Shown here piece after piece: positions 39,012-48,700 of a stretch of 64,000 bases of DNA (its first letter is position 1; each line of letters begins with the position of its first letter). The notes under the pieces were generated by a model that was not told the DNA's origin, did not search any database, and saw only the letters and a program-made list of their open reading frames with translations. The stretch spans positions 434,001-498,000 of the forward strand of contig NC_004917.1 in assembly GCF_000007905.1 (NCBI RefSeq). Reading direction: 5' to 3'. Position numbers and translations under genes: made by a program. This DNA is from Helicobacter hepaticus ATCC 51449 (lineage in GTDB: Bacteria; Campylobacterota; Campylobacteria; Campylobacterales; Helicobacteraceae).

Positions 39012-39017
39012 TACAAT
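39012..39017 (+). promoter_or_regulatory. -10 element before purF
   Basis: TACAAT (in TATACAATC), 30 bases before the purF ATG and 31 bases after dapB. No convincing -35 box. Confidence 0.4.
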
Positions 39018-39047
39018 CGCAGATACAAAACATAATGAGGATAAGGA

Positions 39048-40472
39048 ATGGAAAGCTGGAACGAAGAGTGCGCCATTGTGGGCGTATATAATGTTGATAA
39101 TGCAGCACTCTTAAGCTATTATTCACTCTTTGCAATGCAGCATAGGGGGCAGGAAGCAAGTGGGATTTCCGCAAGTAATGGCACAAAAATCACAACTATC
39201 AAAAATACTGGTTTAGTAACTAAAATTTTTACACAAAAGCGACTTGATAAATTGCAAGGTCGCTCAAGTATTGGACACAATCGCTATTCAACTGCAGGTG
39301 AAGATTCTATAAATGACACACAACCTATTTTTGCACGATATGATTTAGGCGAAATGGCAATCGCACATAATGGGAATCTCACAAATGCCAAAGAAGTGCG
39401 CGAGATGCTTATTAAAGAGGGAACAATATTCCAAAGCTATCTTGATACTGAAAATCTCATTCATCTGATTGCACGAAGTAAAAAAACATCGCTTACTGAT
39501 AGAATCATTGATGCTTTAAGCTACATTGATGGAGCGTATTGCTTTGTATTTCTTTCACGGAGCAAAATGTTTGCTATTCGTGATAGGTATGGATTGCGCC
39601 CACTTAGCTTAGGCAAAATACAAAACGAAGACGGAAGCACAGGCTATGTTGTAGCGAGTGAAAGTTGTGCATTTGACCTTATAGGTGCGGAATTTGTCCG
39701 AGATGTCAAAGCAGGTGAGATGATTATTTTTGATGGAGCGTATGCCTTTCAAGATTCTCAACCCAAAAGTATTCAAGTCTTTGAACCAAAACCGCATTTT
39801 TGCGTATTTGAATACATATATTTTGCACGTCCTGATAGCAATGTGTTTGGACATAATGTCTATCAAGCACGCAAACAAATGGGTATAGAGCTTGCTAAAG
39901 AACATCAAATTCAAGCAGATATGGTAATTCCTGTGCCAGATTCTGGTGTGGCTGCAGCTATTGGTTATAGTAAGCAAAGCGGAATTGATTTTGAGCTAGG
40001 ATTTATCCGCAATCACTATGTAGGAAGGACATTTATTGAGCCAACGCAGCAAGAGAGAGAGCTTAAAGTTCGCCTTAAACTCAACCCTATCAGAGAACTT
40101 ATAGCTAATAAAGATATTATTGTCATTGATGATTCTGTGGTTAGAGGCACGACAAGTAAGCAAATTATTAAAATCTTGCGTCAAGCGGGGGCAAGAAAAA
40201 TTCATCTACTTATTAGCTCTCCGCCTACGATTTCGCCGTGCTTTTATGGTATAGATACGCCCAATAAGGAGCAACTCATTTGTGCTAATAAAAGTATTGA
40301 AGAAGTGTGTAAGCATATCGGTGCAGATTCTCTAGGTTTTCTCTCCCTTAGCGGTTTGACCAAAAGTATAGGCGAAAACAATTCTTTATGCAAAGCGTGT
40401 TTTGATGGACATTATATTGATGATTATACCACAGGTGCAGCAATCCCTGCCGCTTTAAAATCCTCTCATTAA
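39048..40472 (+). CDS. purF: Amidophosphoribosyltransferase PurF
   Basis: A 474-residue enzyme for the first step of de novo purine synthesis, making phosphoribosylamine from PRPP and glutamine. The N-terminal nucleophile would be Cys8 (MESWNEECAIVGV) after removal of a seven-residue propeptide. The PRPP-binding loop is VIDDSVVRGTTS. Ntn-hydrolase signatures RYSTAG and AHNGNLTN are present. The C-terminus has Cys-containing CKACF and ISPCF. It is followed nine bases later by the YhcC-like gene. Confidence 0.97.
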   Translation: MESWNEECAIVGVYNVDNAALLSYYSLFAMQHRGQEASGISASNGTKITTIKNTGLVTKIFTQKRLDKLQGRSSIGHNRYSTAGEDSINDTQPIFARYDLGEMAIAHNGNLTNAKEVREMLIKEGTIFQSYLDTENLIHLIARSKKTSLTDRIIDALSYIDGAYCFVFLSRSKMFAIRDRYGLRPLSLGKIQNEDGSTGYVVASESCAFDLIGAEFVRDVKAGEMIIFDGAYAFQDSQPKSIQVFEPKPHFCVFEYIYFARPDSNVFGHNVYQARKQMGIELAKEHQIQADMVIPVPDSGVAAAIGYSKQSGIDFELGFIRNHYVGRTFIEPTQQERELKVRLKLNPIRELIANKDIIVIDDSVVRGTTSKQIIKILRQAGARKIHLLISSPPTISPCFYGIDTPNKEQLICANKSIEEVCKHIGADSLGFLSLSGLTKSIGENNSLCKACFDGHYIDDYTTGAAIPAALKSSH

Positions 40473-40481
40473 AGATATATA

Positions 40482-41444
40482 ATGCGTGTAATGTTAAGTA
40501 TAGGGCGATATTTTAAAAGACGTTTTGGCACAAGGGTAAGAAAGATTCCTATTTCTTTACAAGGATTTACTTGTCCCAATATCGATGGAAGCCTTGCCAA
40601 AGGCGGCTGTATCTATTGTGATAATGAAAGTTTTTCACCCAGTCTCATTAAGCTTGATAAAATTTCTGAAGTCAAAATGAATTTTTCACTTACTCATAAT
40701 CCCCTACTTCAAAAACAGCTCAAGCAGCTAGAAGAGCAGTTCTATTGGCACTCTGAATTTCATCAAAGAAAATTTGGTGTGTGCAAATATATGATATATT
40801 TTCAATCATACACAAACACTTATGCGCCTTATTCCACGCTCAAAGCCCTCTATGATAAAGCACTAAGTTTCCCAAATGTCGTAGGTTTAAGCATAGGCAC
40901 ACGCATTGATTGCGTAAAAGATGAAGTGCTGGAACTTTTAGGCGAATATGTCAAAAAAGGCAAAGAAATTTGGTTAGAATATGGAATCCAATCGGTGTAT
41001 GATAACACTCTAACAATCACAAACCGCGCTCATAGTATTGCAGGAGCTAAAGAGATGTTTGCAAAAACTCGTGAAAAAGGTGTGAAAGTCTGCGCACACC
41101 TTATTTATGGATTACCCGAAGAAACCCCTCAAATGATGCTCTACTCGCTAGAATCTGTGTTAGAATGGGGAATTGATGGTATTAAAATTCACCCTTTATA
41201 TGTTGTCAATGGCACGCGTCTTGCTAAACTTTATAAAGATGGGAAATATGAGCCAATCACAATGGAAAGCTTTAGTGATCTTATTGTGAAATCTTTACAA
41301 AAAATCCCACCTGATGTAGTCGTGCAGAGAATCAGTGCAGGAGCACACGATGAATCTTTACTTGCTCCTAAATGGTGTTTTGATAAAAACATTCAAATGC
41401 GCTATCTCCGCGATAGGCTTAAAGAAGTAGGAATAGAATATTAG
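40482..41444 (+). CDS. Radical SAM protein, YhcC/TIGR01212 family
   Basis: A 320-residue radical SAM protein. The iron-sulphur cluster cysteines are in CPNIDGSLAKGGCIYC (C-x11-C-x2-C near residues 27-43), typical of the YhcC family rather than the standard CxxxCxxC. The (beta/alpha) barrel motifs GLSIGTRIDC and YGIQSVYDNTL follow. The biochemical role is undefined. It is likely cotranscribed with purF. Confidence 0.9.
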   Translation: MRVMLSIGRYFKRRFGTRVRKIPISLQGFTCPNIDGSLAKGGCIYCDNESFSPSLIKLDKISEVKMNFSLTHNPLLQKQLKQLEEQFYWHSEFHQRKFGVCKYMIYFQSYTNTYAPYSTLKALYDKALSFPNVVGLSIGTRIDCVKDEVLELLGEYVKKGKEIWLEYGIQSVYDNTLTITNRAHSIAGAKEMFAKTREKGVKVCAHLIYGLPEETPQMMLYSLESVLEWGIDGIKIHPLYVVNGTRLAKLYKDGKYEPITMESFSDLIVKSLQKIPPDVVVQRISAGAHDESLLAPKWCFDKNIQMRYLRDRLKEVGIEY

Positions 41445-41475
41445 AATCTTTTTTGCCCAATGTTTAAACCTCATC

Positions 41476-42339
41476 TCATTGCTCACAAAAGGAAGGAAGT
41501 CTCATCCAAAACCCGTCAATTCCTCTTTCACTTTCTTTGCCATTTTGACATTTAACCCCTGTGGGAATGCCATCTTCAAATGTAATTTCCATAATTGTAT
41601 TACCCTCTTCATCATAAAAGCTCGCTACGTCCTGTTTGCGGTTATTTTTATATAATACTTGAGAAAAAAGCTTACCATTTTCATAATACCATTTCTCAAT
41701 ACCCTCTCTATAGCCATTTTTATATGGAGTTTCAATCCAAAGATTCCCGCTTTCATAATAGTTTTTCTCAATACCGTCTCTATTACTATTTTTATATGGG
41801 ATTTGCTGCTTAAGTTTGCCATTGTCGTAGTAAGATGAGCATACGCCATCTAGTTTGTCTCTTTTATATGATTCCTCATTTTTAATATTTCCATTCTCAG
41901 AATACCATTTGTGTATCCCTTCTCTTTCATCATTTTTGTATGGTCTTTCACTTTCAATCTTGCCATTCTCAAAATACCATTTTTCAACGCCATTTTGCTC
42001 GCCATTTTTATAAGGTGTTTCACTTTTAATCTTTCCATTTTTATAATAACATTTTCTTACACCTTCTCTTTTGTCTCTCTTATATGGCACTATACATTCA
42101 AGTTCCCCGCTTGGATAATAAAATTTTGCGCTGCCCTCTGCCTTATTGTTTTTATAAGGAATTTCAAATCCAAGCTTCCCACTTAAGCGATATTCTTTTT
42201 GAATGCAGCCCCTTTCTCTATCTTCCTCATCTGCGCATTCTTTAAGTGAGCAGCCCTCAAGCATAAATGCACCATATAGCAAGCACACAAGCAAATAAGC
42301 TTTTGCATTTTTCTCCTTTGATTCATACAAATTTCGCAT
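41476..42339 (-). CDS. Lipoprotein with nine YwqK/MORN-like repeats
   Basis: A 287-residue lipoprotein. The signal peptide ends in a lipobox MLEGC (residues about 26-30). The mature part is nine tandem repeats of 23 residues with the core Y-Y-x-N-G-K-I-x-x-E-x-P-Y-K-N, each carrying an aromatic pair and a Gly-Lys turn. These MORN-variant repeats form beta-hairpin stacks and are found in proteins such as YwqK; function is unknown. At DNA level this is a 69-bp repeat, prone to copy-number change. It follows pgi by 17 bases with GGAGG, likely in the gapA-pgi unit. Confidence 0.85.
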   Translation of the reverse strand: MRNLYESKEKNAKAYLLVCLLYGAFMLEGCSLKECADEEDRERGCIQKEYRLSGKLGFEIPYKNNKAEGSAKFYYPSGELECIVPYKRDKREGVRKCYYKNGKIKSETPYKNGEQNGVEKWYFENGKIESERPYKNDEREGIHKWYSENGNIKNEESYKRDKLDGVCSSYYDNGKLKQQIPYKNSNRDGIEKNYYESGNLWIETPYKNGYREGIEKWYYENGKLFSQVLYKNNRKQDVASFYDEEGNTIMEITFEDGIPTGVKCQNGKESERGIDGFWMRLPSFCEQ

Positions 42340-42356
42340 AGTTTCACCTCCATTAT

Positions 42357-43607
42357 TTAAGATTCAAAAAGTTTTTTTAATCTTGCCTTGCCAAATTCTA
42401 CACCCGGCTGGTCATAAGTGTTAATTTCAAAAAGTTGTCCCATACACGAAGTGAGTATTTCAAAATATGCTATAAGTATCCCTACACTTTCCTCACACAA
42501 ACTCATTACCTCAATACAATCTGTGAGAATCCCCTCATTTTCTATTGTCTGCATCGTAGCAATACGTTGATTATTGAGCAAAGTTGCAAAACTTTGTGTA
42601 TTTACAAAGTTTGTAGATTCTAAAAATGGAATTTGAAGATTTGGAATGCTTGGCTGTGCGCTATGAGTAGGATTAAGGCTTAGAAAAGTTACGCTTTTAT
42701 CACGCACGCCTTGCACGATGAGCTGCAAAAATGAATGCTGGTCAATGCTCCCAATAAGCGCAATAGGTGTAAGCCCTACTCTTTCTCCCATAGCATTGAT
42801 TTTACCCAAACTCTCTCCCCATAGTTGCACATACCACGCATTAAAATGTGTAAAAAGACTTGAATATGAAAATAACACATTCATAGAGATATGATTTTTA
42901 TGAGTAAAATAAGTGAGAGCTTTGTGCAAAATATGCTCTTCTTTGCGCTCAAAAAATCGTTGTGTAATGCCTGCTGCTCCCCGCAAAATCGCTCGCGTAT
43001 CAAAGCCTAGAATGCTTAAAGGCAAAATACCAACCATACTTAATACTGAAAATCGCCCTCCTACATTTGGTGGGATTCCAAAATATGTTAGTTTCTCTAC
43101 TTTTGCCCAATGCTCAAGTGGAGAATCCCTATCGGTAATAACAAGCAAATGTCGTTTGCTTTGCACATTTTGGAGTAAATTATATTCTTCAAGCACAAAC
43201 TTAAGCAAAGATGAAGTCTCAATAGTCGTGCCCGATTTAGAAATAACAATAAAAAGTGTATTTTCACGCTTAATACCCTGCAAACTCTTGGTAATACTAA
43301 TAGGGTCAGTATGTTCTAAAAATGAGAGTTTAAGCTTATTGCGATGAGGCAAATGCTCCAGCATAGAATCTATGGCTTTAAGCCCAAGTGAACTCCCACC
43401 AATGCCAATAATCACCAAGTGAGAGAGAGTTTGCAAAAATGCTTTATTATCATTCACAAAACAAGAAGATTCATCAACTGCCACCTCTGTAAAAGGCAAA
43501 TCATAATAGCCACTTTTTTGACTATCTCGTTCCTCGCAAATACTCTCAAAAAGCGTATCACATACTTTTTGATGCTGTGTTTGAAAATGCAGTGAAAACG
43601 CTACCAT
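42357..43607 (-). CDS. pgi: Glucose-6-phosphate isomerase
   Basis: A 416-residue isomerase interconverting glucose-6-phosphate and fructose-6-phosphate. Sugar-phosphate-isomerase motifs are GIGGSSLGLKAID, VISKSGTTIETSS, and NVGGRFSVLS; the conserved Gln-containing end is YDQPGVEFGK. The shorter length than the enterobacterial enzyme fits the short form of this phylum. It starts six bases after gapA, in one operon. Confidence 0.95.
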   Translation of the reverse strand: MVAFSLHFQTQHQKVCDTLFESICEERDSQKSGYYDLPFTEVAVDESSCFVNDNKAFLQTLSHLVIIGIGGSSLGLKAIDSMLEHLPHRNKLKLSFLEHTDPISITKSLQGIKRENTLFIVISKSGTTIETSSLLKFVLEEYNLLQNVQSKRHLLVITDRDSPLEHWAKVEKLTYFGIPPNVGGRFSVLSMVGILPLSILGFDTRAILRGAAGITQRFFERKEEHILHKALTYFTHKNHISMNVLFSYSSLFTHFNAWYVQLWGESLGKINAMGERVGLTPIALIGSIDQHSFLQLIVQGVRDKSVTFLSLNPTHSAQPSIPNLQIPFLESTNFVNTQSFATLLNNQRIATMQTIENEGILTDCIEVMSLCEESVGILIAYFEILTSCMGQLFEINTYDQPGVEFGKARLKKLFES

Positions 43608-43613
43608 ACTTTT

Positions 43614-44597
43614 TTATGTCCTACATACATATACACTCATATCTACAAGGCGATGAGTATAACCCATCTCATTATCATACCACGCAAGAATCTTTGCGCT
43701 TTTATCAATAGCTATGCTCTTATCAGACACAATGATTGCGCTCGCACTTGAGCCAATAAAATCACTTGATACCCTTTGCTCATCATCAACGATAATAAGA
43801 CCTTTCATTGCCCCCTCTTGAGCTTTATAAAATGCTTCATTGATACTTTCTTTGCTCACTTTACTTTTAAGATTTACACTTAAATCCACAAGACTCACAT
43901 CAGGAGTTGGCACACGCACAGAAATCCCATTAAGTTTTCCCGCAAGATGAGGTAATACAAGCCCTATTGCTTTTGCTGCTCCTGTGCTCGTAGGAATCAT
44001 ATTTAATGCTGCTGCACGTGCTCGGCGCAAGTCTTTATGTTTGACATCAAGGAGATTCTGATCATTTGTGTAACTATGAATCGTGCTCATCAAACCATTT
44101 TCTATACCAAAGTGAGAATCAAGCACTTTCACAATGGGTGCAAGACAATTTGTGGTGCAAGAAGCATTTGAAATGACACTTTGCCCTTGATAATTTGTGT
44201 GATTAACGCCATAAACAAATGTGGGCGCATCATCTGCAGGAGCAGATATGATGACTTTTTTAATATTATCTTTAAGATGAAGGCTTGATTTTTCAAGGGA
44301 ATTAAATTTGCCTGTGCATTCTAGCACACCCACAGCTGCACCAAAATCAAGATTTCTAGGATCTCTATCGCTTACAATCTTAACATTTTTGCTTTTGCCA
44401 ATACATAAAGTCTGTTTATCTATTTTTTCTATGTCATAGCTCCTATGCACAGAATCATAACGTAGCAAATGCACAAGTGTATCAATATCTGCTGTAGTAT
44501 TCATTGCTACAAGCTCCACATCATCGCGTTGTCCGATAATTCTCGCTGCACAAAGTCCTATACGCCCAGTGCCATTAATTGCGAGCTTAATCGCCAT
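43614..44597 (-). CDS. gapA: Glyceraldehyde-3-phosphate dehydrogenase
   Basis: A 327-residue NAD(P)-dependent dehydrogenase of central carbon metabolism. The Rossmann motif is [13 protein letters not shown], the catalytic Cys147 lies in SNASCTTN, and [11 protein letters not shown] is the C-terminal signature. The ATG at 44597 is chosen because AAGGAG precedes it; the upstream in-frame ATG (44615) is in the leader. It heads the gapA-pgi-repeat lipoprotein unit. Confidence 0.96.
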   Translation of the reverse strand: MAIKLAINGTGRIGLCAARIIGQRDDVELVAMNTTADIDTLVHLLRYDSVHRSYDIEKIDKQTLCIGKSKNVKIVSDRDPRNLDFGAAVGVLECTGKFNSLEKSSLHLKDNIKKVIISAPADDAPTFVYGVNHTNYQGQSVISNASCTTNCLAPIVKVLDSHFGIENGLMSTIHSYTNDQNLLDVKHKDLRRARAAALNMIPTSTGAAKAIGLVLPHLAGKLNGISVRVPTPDVSLVDLSVNLKSKVSKESINEAFYKAQEGAMKGLIIVDDEQRVSSDFIGSSASAIIVSDKSIAIDKSAKILAWYDNEMGYTHRLVDMSVYVCRT

Positions 44598-44679
44598 ATT
44601 TTCTCCTTTTATCAAATATGCCCAGCAAGGGTTTGAATATATATTTTAACATAAAAAAGCCCATTCTCCACCTTTTGGC

Positions 44680-44708
44680 TTGATTTCTCTGGCAAATGAG
44701 TGTAAAAT
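44680..44708 (+). promoter_or_regulatory. Promoter of tRNA-Arg
   Basis: TTGATT at 44680 and TAAAAT at 44703-44708 with a 17-nt spacer, the latter preceded by TG. Transcription would start about 25 bases before the tRNA. Confidence 0.55.
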
Positions 44709-44740
44709 GCCCATTCCAAAATGTGTCTGCTCTACTTTTT

Positions 44741-44817
44741 GTCCTCGTAGCTCAGCTGGATAGAGCACACGATTCCTAATCGTGAGGTCATGCGTTCGAA
44801 TCGCATCGGGGACACCA
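44741..44817 (+). tRNA. tRNA-Arg (anticodon CCT)
   Basis: A 77-nt cloverleaf. GTCCTCG pairs with CGGGGAC in the acceptor arm (one T-G pair), the D-arm begins GCTCAGCTGG, the anticodon CCT is at 44775-44777 in a TTCCTAA loop, the T-arm contains GTTCGAATC, and CCA is encoded at 44815-44817. A DUF5131 gene ends seven bases beyond it on the opposite strand. Confidence 0.97.
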
Positions 44818-44823
44818 CAGCTT

Positions 44824-45723
44824 TTAGGTTTCAACTTCCTCAACCTTCGGGAATCCCGACTTTAAATTAATCAAATCTGGTCTATTTCTAGGATTACTTC
44901 CCCATTGTTTAAAAAAGAAAGCAATATCATATTGTCTACATTGTTCATACAAATCTTCTACCCATTCATATTGCATACTTCTTGCTTTTTTTGGGTTTTC
45001 AGGGATATTCTCTCCTCCGACAACAACCCAATCAAGCTTGTCCTTATAAGATTGTAAATCAATCCCACTCATCATAGGCTCAATCATCGCAAAAATTTTC
45101 ACCTTTTCACCCAAATTTTTTTTAACCTCTACAAGCGATGGCATACGCTTGCCAAACATAGCTTGATCTTCAGCTGATATACCAAACCAAATATGCTTTG
45201 TATCATCTGTATTTACTATATTGTTTTTCACACTCTCTAACATTCGCTCCGGTCGTTTAGTGAGCACTTGGAAAATCAAATCCTTACGCTTAATCATATA
45301 CTCAAAAACAAGAGCTAAATCTTGCGAGTCTATATCCTCGTGGAATAAATCACTCATATTGCATACACAAACCTTAGAACCGCTTGGATACATATTTGTG
45401 TTTAGTATTTCTTCTAACATACTTTTATGAAATACAACTTGCTCCCACCCATAATAATATTTAGGTGTTTCAATCAAATGTTCAGTATTTTTGCATTCAC
45501 ATACTATATGCAATTTATCGCCTTCTTCACTCATCGTAATATCTTTACATTTAGGGGTACACTTACTATAATCAAGTTTATTTATAGTTTTATCAAGCTC
45601 GCTTTTTGATGTAGCTTGCAATTTCTTAGTCATAGTCATAGCATAGCAATAATCACACGCTGGGGATATTTGGGTGCAACCTGTAATAAAATTCCAAACT
45701 TCTGTATAATGCAACCTACCCAT
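44824..45723 (-). CDS. DUF5131 / phage Gp37-Gp68 family protein
   Basis: A 299-residue member of the three-Cys-motif family (phage Gp37/Gp68, DUF5131). The N-terminal WNFITGCTQISPACDYCYA has C-x6-C-x2-C, which resembles a radical SAM cluster motif, and VVGGENIPENPKKARSM is a family block. It is often found on mobile elements beside the partner gene tcmP, which is not seen here. A -10 TATAAT lies at 45742-45747 (minus strand) and GAGAGG precedes the ATG. The gene abuts tRNA-Arg, so it may have arrived by integration there. Confidence 0.85.
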   Translation of the reverse strand: MGRLHYTEVWNFITGCTQISPACDYCYAMTMTKKLQATSKSELDKTINKLDYSKCTPKCKDITMSEEGDKLHIVCECKNTEHLIETPKYYYGWEQVVFHKSMLEEILNTNMYPSGSKVCVCNMSDLFHEDIDSQDLALVFEYMIKRKDLIFQVLTKRPERMLESVKNNIVNTDDTKHIWFGISAEDQAMFGKRMPSLVEVKKNLGEKVKIFAMIEPMMSGIDLQSYKDKLDWVVVGGENIPENPKKARSMQYEWVEDLYEQCRQYDIAFFFKQWGSNPRNRPDLINLKSGFPKVEEVET

Positions 45724-45803
45724 TGCCTTACCTCTCCCTGCATTATAAAGCTTCTTTGCTTTATGTTAAACCTCCTTAATAAATCGTTTAATATTCTGTT
45801 TTT

Positions 45804-47897
45804 TTAACTCTCTTTGAGCATTCTTTTAGCAAGTTTTTTTGCCTTATTCACCTCATCATTTCTTACCAAATCTCCATAAATAGCATTCACATATTCCTCA
45901 TAAGCAAGTTGTGAACTAAAGGGTTTTTGTGAGCTCACTACTTTCTGATACTCCCCATTGCTTTGTAGTTCATACATTTGGACGTTATCATTAAGCTGCA
46001 TTTGGAGAATCTCCATTAAACGTTTGCTCATCTGTGTATTTAAGCTTGGTGTGAGAATCTCCACACGTCGCTCTAAATTACGAGGCATAATATCTGCTGA
46101 AGCAAAATATACGCCTACTTTATCATTCTTAAAATGATAGATTCTAGCGTGTTCAAGGTATTTTCCAATGATTGAAAATACACGAATATTTTCACTCACA
46201 CCCTTTATACCCGGACGCAAGGCACATACACCACGCACAATCAAATCAATCTTTACTCCAGCTATTGATGCTCCATAAAGTGCACGTATCACATCAATGT
46301 CTATAAAAGCATTTGCTTTCATAATAATGCGCCCTTCACTTCCCATTTTCTTTTCGTGTTCAATAAGCTCTAAAATTTTAGTCTTAATCTGTGTAGGAGC
46401 AATCAATAAATGACTAAGCTTGGTGCGATATGAAGAACCTGTAGAGAGAGAGTGGAAAAGTTTAATTGCATCTTTTGCAAAAGACTGATTGCAAGTTAAG
46501 AACGAAATATCAGTATAAATTTTTGCAGTGCTAGGATTATAATTTCCTGTGCTTAAATGCACATATTCTTTAAGTGTATTGCCAATTTTTTTAATCACAA
46601 GCGCAATTTTGGCATGCACCTTAAGTCCGGGCACACCATAAATAACGTGTGCTCCAGCAGATTCTAAAGAATGCGCCCAATACAGATTATTTTCTTCATC
46701 AAATCGTGCTTTTAACTCAACCAACGCCGTTACTTGCTTATTATTTTCAGCTGCCTGTATGAGAGCTTTAACAATAGGTGAATTTTTTCCTACACGATAA
46801 AGTGTCATACGAATGGAGAGCACATCAGGGTCTTTTGCTGCGCTCTGAATAAAATTCACTATTGGATCAAAGCTTTCATAGGGGTGGAAGAGCAAAATAT
46901 CATCATTTTCCATTGTAGAGAGAATCTCTCTACTCCCGTGTAATGGTGGAAGTGTTTTTGGATTAAAAGGTGGAGTGGTAAGATGAGCATATGCCTTGCT
47001 CCCTACCAACTCCCACAATCCACTTAAATTGAGCGGAATATGATAAACATAAACATCTTTAGCATCAACTTTTAAATGAGAATTAATAAAATCTAAAAGG
47101 CTACTATCTTTATCTGCACCTATCTCAAGACGCACTACTTCACCTTTCCTACGAGTTTTAAGCCCCTCACTCATAATCTCTATAAAATCATCTGCCTCTT
47201 CTTCTTCAATTTCCATATCCGCATTACGCGTGATTCTAAAAGGAACATAATTGAGAATCTCATATTCTCCAAACAATTCACTTGCAAACTCACCTACAAT
47301 ATCTTCAACCGCTATAAACACGCCGCTTTCAATCTCCACAAAACGCGAAAGCAAACGCGAGATTCTTACCATAGCAAATTTTACACTCCCCTCTTGTGTA
47401 TCTTTAAGTTTAAGCGCAATGGCAAAACTTAAATTATTTAGATGAGGAAAGGGGTGTGTAGCATCTATTGCCACAGGCACAATCACAGGATACAAATAAT
47501 TAATAAAAAATTCGTGCAATCGCTTTTTTTGCTCATTATTTAACTGATTGACTTGTTTAATGTGCATACCTTCCTTTGCTAAGCCACTTTGAATCTCCTT
47601 AAAAACACTCTCAAGCATATTTTTTTCTTTATCAAGGTATTCGCGTATACTTTTAAGCTGCTGCAATGGCGTAAGTTTATCTGCGCCCACTTCGGTAATT
47701 CCACTTGCATACAAACGTTTAAGCCCTGCTACGCGTATCATATAAAATTCATCAAGATTTGTCCCATAAATTGCTACAAATTTTAATCGCTCCAAAAGCG
47801 GAATATTAGTGTTTTTAGCTTCATTAAGCACACGTGTATTAAATTTGAGCCACGAAAGCTCACGATTAAAATACATTTTTGAATCATTAATTGTCAT
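45804..47897 (-). CDS. ppk: Polyphosphate kinase 1
   Basis: A 697-residue enzyme that polymerises phosphate from ATP into polyphosphate. The N-terminal FNRELSWLKFNTRVL, the phospholipase D-type core with HAKIALVIKK (catalytic His) and HLSTGNYNP, and the second His region RIYHFKND are present. A full-length family member. Polyphosphate affects stress survival and motility in this group. It has a short leader and is not in an operon with the DUF5131 gene, which has its own promoter. Confidence 0.96.
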   Translation of the reverse strand: MTINDSKMYFNRELSWLKFNTRVLNEAKNTNIPLLERLKFVAIYGTNLDEFYMIRVAGLKRLYASGITEVGADKLTPLQQLKSIREYLDKEKNMLESVFKEIQSGLAKEGMHIKQVNQLNNEQKKRLHEFFINYLYPVIVPVAIDATHPFPHLNNLSFAIALKLKDTQEGSVKFAMVRISRLLSRFVEIESGVFIAVEDIVGEFASELFGEYEILNYVPFRITRNADMEIEEEEADDFIEIMSEGLKTRRKGEVVRLEIGADKDSSLLDFINSHLKVDAKDVYVYHIPLNLSGLWELVGSKAYAHLTTPPFNPKTLPPLHGSREILSTMENDDILLFHPYESFDPIVNFIQSAAKDPDVLSIRMTLYRVGKNSPIVKALIQAAENNKQVTALVELKARFDEENNLYWAHSLESAGAHVIYGVPGLKVHAKIALVIKKIGNTLKEYVHLSTGNYNPSTAKIYTDISFLTCNQSFAKDAIKLFHSLSTGSSYRTKLSHLLIAPTQIKTKILELIEHEKKMGSEGRIIMKANAFIDIDVIRALYGASIAGVKIDLIVRGVCALRPGIKGVSENIRVFSIIGKYLEHARIYHFKNDKVGVYFASADIMPRNLERRVEILTPSLNTQMSKRLMEILQMQLNDNVQMYELQSNGEYQKVVSSQKPFSSQLAYEEYVNAIYGDLVRNDEVNKAKKLAKRMLKES

Positions 47898-48063
47898 ATT
47901 GCCCCCTTAATGTCGTAATATAATTTCATTGTATCTCAAATTCACATTAAAAATGCTTCCTTTGTGTTTGATTCTCTCAATAATTTTATAAACATTGGCA
48001 AAATTGTTTCAAATTCTATAAAATTTTAGAAAAATATTTAAGGGAAATAAATGATATTTTGAT

Positions 48064-48069
48064 TATAAT
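48064..48069 (+). promoter_or_regulatory. -10 element of the outer-membrane protein gene
   Basis: TATAAT, 37 bases before the ATG at 48101 and downstream of an AT-rich stretch. The divergent ppk start lies 167 bases away. Confidence 0.5.
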
Positions 48070-48100
48070 GCACGTCATTTTCAAAACTAAGGAGAACAAA

Positions 48101-48613
48101 ATGAAAAAATATCTACTTTCGCTACTTTGTGTAGCAGGACTTAGTCTTAATGTGCAAGCTGCAAGTATTGCAGGGTTTGAAATAAGCCCTGAAATCGGAT
48201 TTGCTGCAGGACAAACAAAAATCGATAGTGCGAATCTAAAAGATTATAGTGCATTTGGGCGTATATGGCTTGGTGCTTTTGATTTTGTTGTAGCTCCGCA
48301 AGTCAAATGGGATTTTAATTCGCATTCAAACTCTGATAATGATTTTAGAAATTTACAATATGGTATCTCAGCTGGATATAACATTGGGCTCATTATCGCA
48401 CGATTAACACCTTATATAGGAGTGAATCACTCAAGTTTTAATAAAATTTATAAAGATACTATTGCTTATAATGCAGGGTTAAAGCTTAAATTTGATCTTA
48501 TTCCTATTTCACTTGGTTTACTCTATACTTATCAAAAACCAGAGCTTGATACTCCCTTAGGCAATAAAGAGAAAATGCAAACTATTCAAGCACTTATTGC
48601 CTTGCATTTCTAA
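48101..48613 (+). CDS. Small outer-membrane beta-barrel protein
   Basis: A 170-residue protein with a Sec signal peptide (about 1-19, ending VQAAS). The mature part consists of alternating amphipathic strands and ends in a C-terminal Phe (ALIALHF), the usual beta-barrel insertion signal. Around eight strands would fit an OmpA/OmpX-like barrel. The ATG has a strong AAGGAG site. Specific function unknown. Confidence 0.8.
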   Translation: MKKYLLSLLCVAGLSLNVQAASIAGFEISPEIGFAAGQTKIDSANLKDYSAFGRIWLGAFDFVVAPQVKWDFNSHSNSDNDFRNLQYGISAGYNIGLIIARLTPYIGVNHSSFNKIYKDTIAYNAGLKLKFDLIPISLGLLYTYQKPELDTPLGNKEKMQTIQALIALHF

Positions 48614-48636
48614 GATTCTATATTTATAGAATCTTA
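48611..48636. other. Perfect inverted repeat after the outer-membrane protein gene
   Basis: TAAGATTCTA and its complement flank a six-base loop (arms 48611-48620 and 48627-48636). It begins at the stop codon. No T-run follows on either strand, so it may slow transcription or protect the mRNA end without being a standard intrinsic terminator. Confidence 0.5.
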
Positions 48637-48700
48637 ACCCTCTTGCTTAATCACCAAATGGCTTAGCAAAGAGGGGAGCAACTTACTTTTGGAGCTTTAT

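Noticed and set aside
41476-42339. CRISPR-like array from the regular 69-bp repeats
   Set aside because: Repeats are contiguous, in frame and encode a YwqK/MORN-type protein; there are no spacers.
44646-44843. Minus-strand frame containing 'GVPDAIRTHDLTIRN'
   Set aside because: This is the well-known false protein translated from the antisense of a tRNA gene; it lies across tRNA-Arg.
48611-48636. Intrinsic terminator
   Set aside because: The hairpin is perfect but has an AT-rich stem and no following T-run on either strand, so I list it only as an inverted repeat.
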